DNA from: Methylocystis sp. SC2
GTDB taxonomy: Bacteria; Pseudomonadota; Alphaproteobacteria; Rhizobiales; Beijerinckiaceae
Reading direction: 5' to 3'
NCBI RefSeq assembly: GCF_000304315.1
Contig: NC_018485.1
Location: 3,566,501 to 3,630,500 of the forward strand
Length of the DNA: 64,000 bases
The position numbers and the translations under genes are program-made. Within the stretch, counting starts at the first letter, position 1. Each line of letters opens with the position of its first letter. The notes beneath the pieces were generated by a model. That model was given only the letters and a program-made list of their open reading frames with translations. It did no database searches and had not been told where the DNA came from. Positions 63,954 to 64,000 of the stretch are shown here, in pieces.

Positions 63954-64000
63954 TTCATCCTTCGCGTCATGGGCGCCGGCGTTAGATGGGCGCAAGCGGC

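Noticed and set aside
1..64000. CRISPR array or insertion sequence
   Set aside because: No regularly spaced repeat and no transposase-like frame was seen.

Overview
The window is a GC-rich bacterial chromosome segment with 10 to 20 visible hallmarks of an alphaproteobacterium of the Hyphomicrobiales (Rhizobiales) type: the DUF2948-hisD-UPF0262-LMW phosphatase block, a ppiD-trpE / trpG-trpD-trpC-moaC-moeA backbone, paired pssA/psd, and a FliJ-type flagellar protein. A PQQ biosynthesis cluster with a PqqD-PqqE fusion fits a methylotroph or methanotroph (Methylocystaceae/Beijerinckiaceae-like), but no methane or methanol dehydrogenase gene is present, so the genus is an inference.

Layout. 0-0.9 kb: a DUF2235 hydrolase cut by the window edge, visibly more A/T-rich than everything else. 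1-9 kb: housekeeping (phosphohexomutase, cobS, dusA, DUF2948, hisD, UPF0262, a GNAT fusion protein, LMW phosphatase). 9.2-24.8 kb: an accessory oxidoreductase region: amidase, SDR-DoxX and membrane proteins, an FAD/Rieske fusion oxidase, then a plus-strand operon (ThDP enzyme, membrane protein, gluconate-dehydrogenase-type small subunit, GMC oxidoreductase) converging on a minus-strand operon (GH1-like hydrolase, SMP-30 lactonase, FMN hydroxy-acid oxidase, SDR). These could form a sugar/aldonate oxidation route. 24.8-28.3 kb: a TonB-dependent receptor behind a structured leader, tRNA-Pro(GGG), a MerR regulator.

28.4-31.9 kb holds the most interesting system: ctaA followed tightly by a TIGR04222-type membrane protein whose C-terminus is a Gly/Ser/Cys tail (CGTSCGGSCG), an MNIO (DUF692) multinuclear iron oxidase overlapping it, and a small helical partner gene that is frameshifted at a T7 run. 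The layout suggests that the MNIO and its partner modify the cysteines of a membrane-anchored substrate, rather than a small free RiPP precursor.

31.9-50 kb: fliJ, a secreted cupin, pqqBC-DE (no pqqA next to it), a lipoprotein-like hydrolase, pssA/psd, moeA/moaC, trpCDG, an M50-CBS protease, a MarR regulator, a small membrane protein, trpE and ppiD. 50-64 kb: ppk2, a stress protein, a ferritin-like protein overlapping antisense with a glutaredoxin-CcdA-like fusion, a secreted small protein, an arsenic operon (arsR, arsC, acr3), tpiA, a catalase-like protein, ndk, a large patatin-like hydrolase, a GST, and purM-purN. No CRISPR array, rRNA or insertion sequence was seen.
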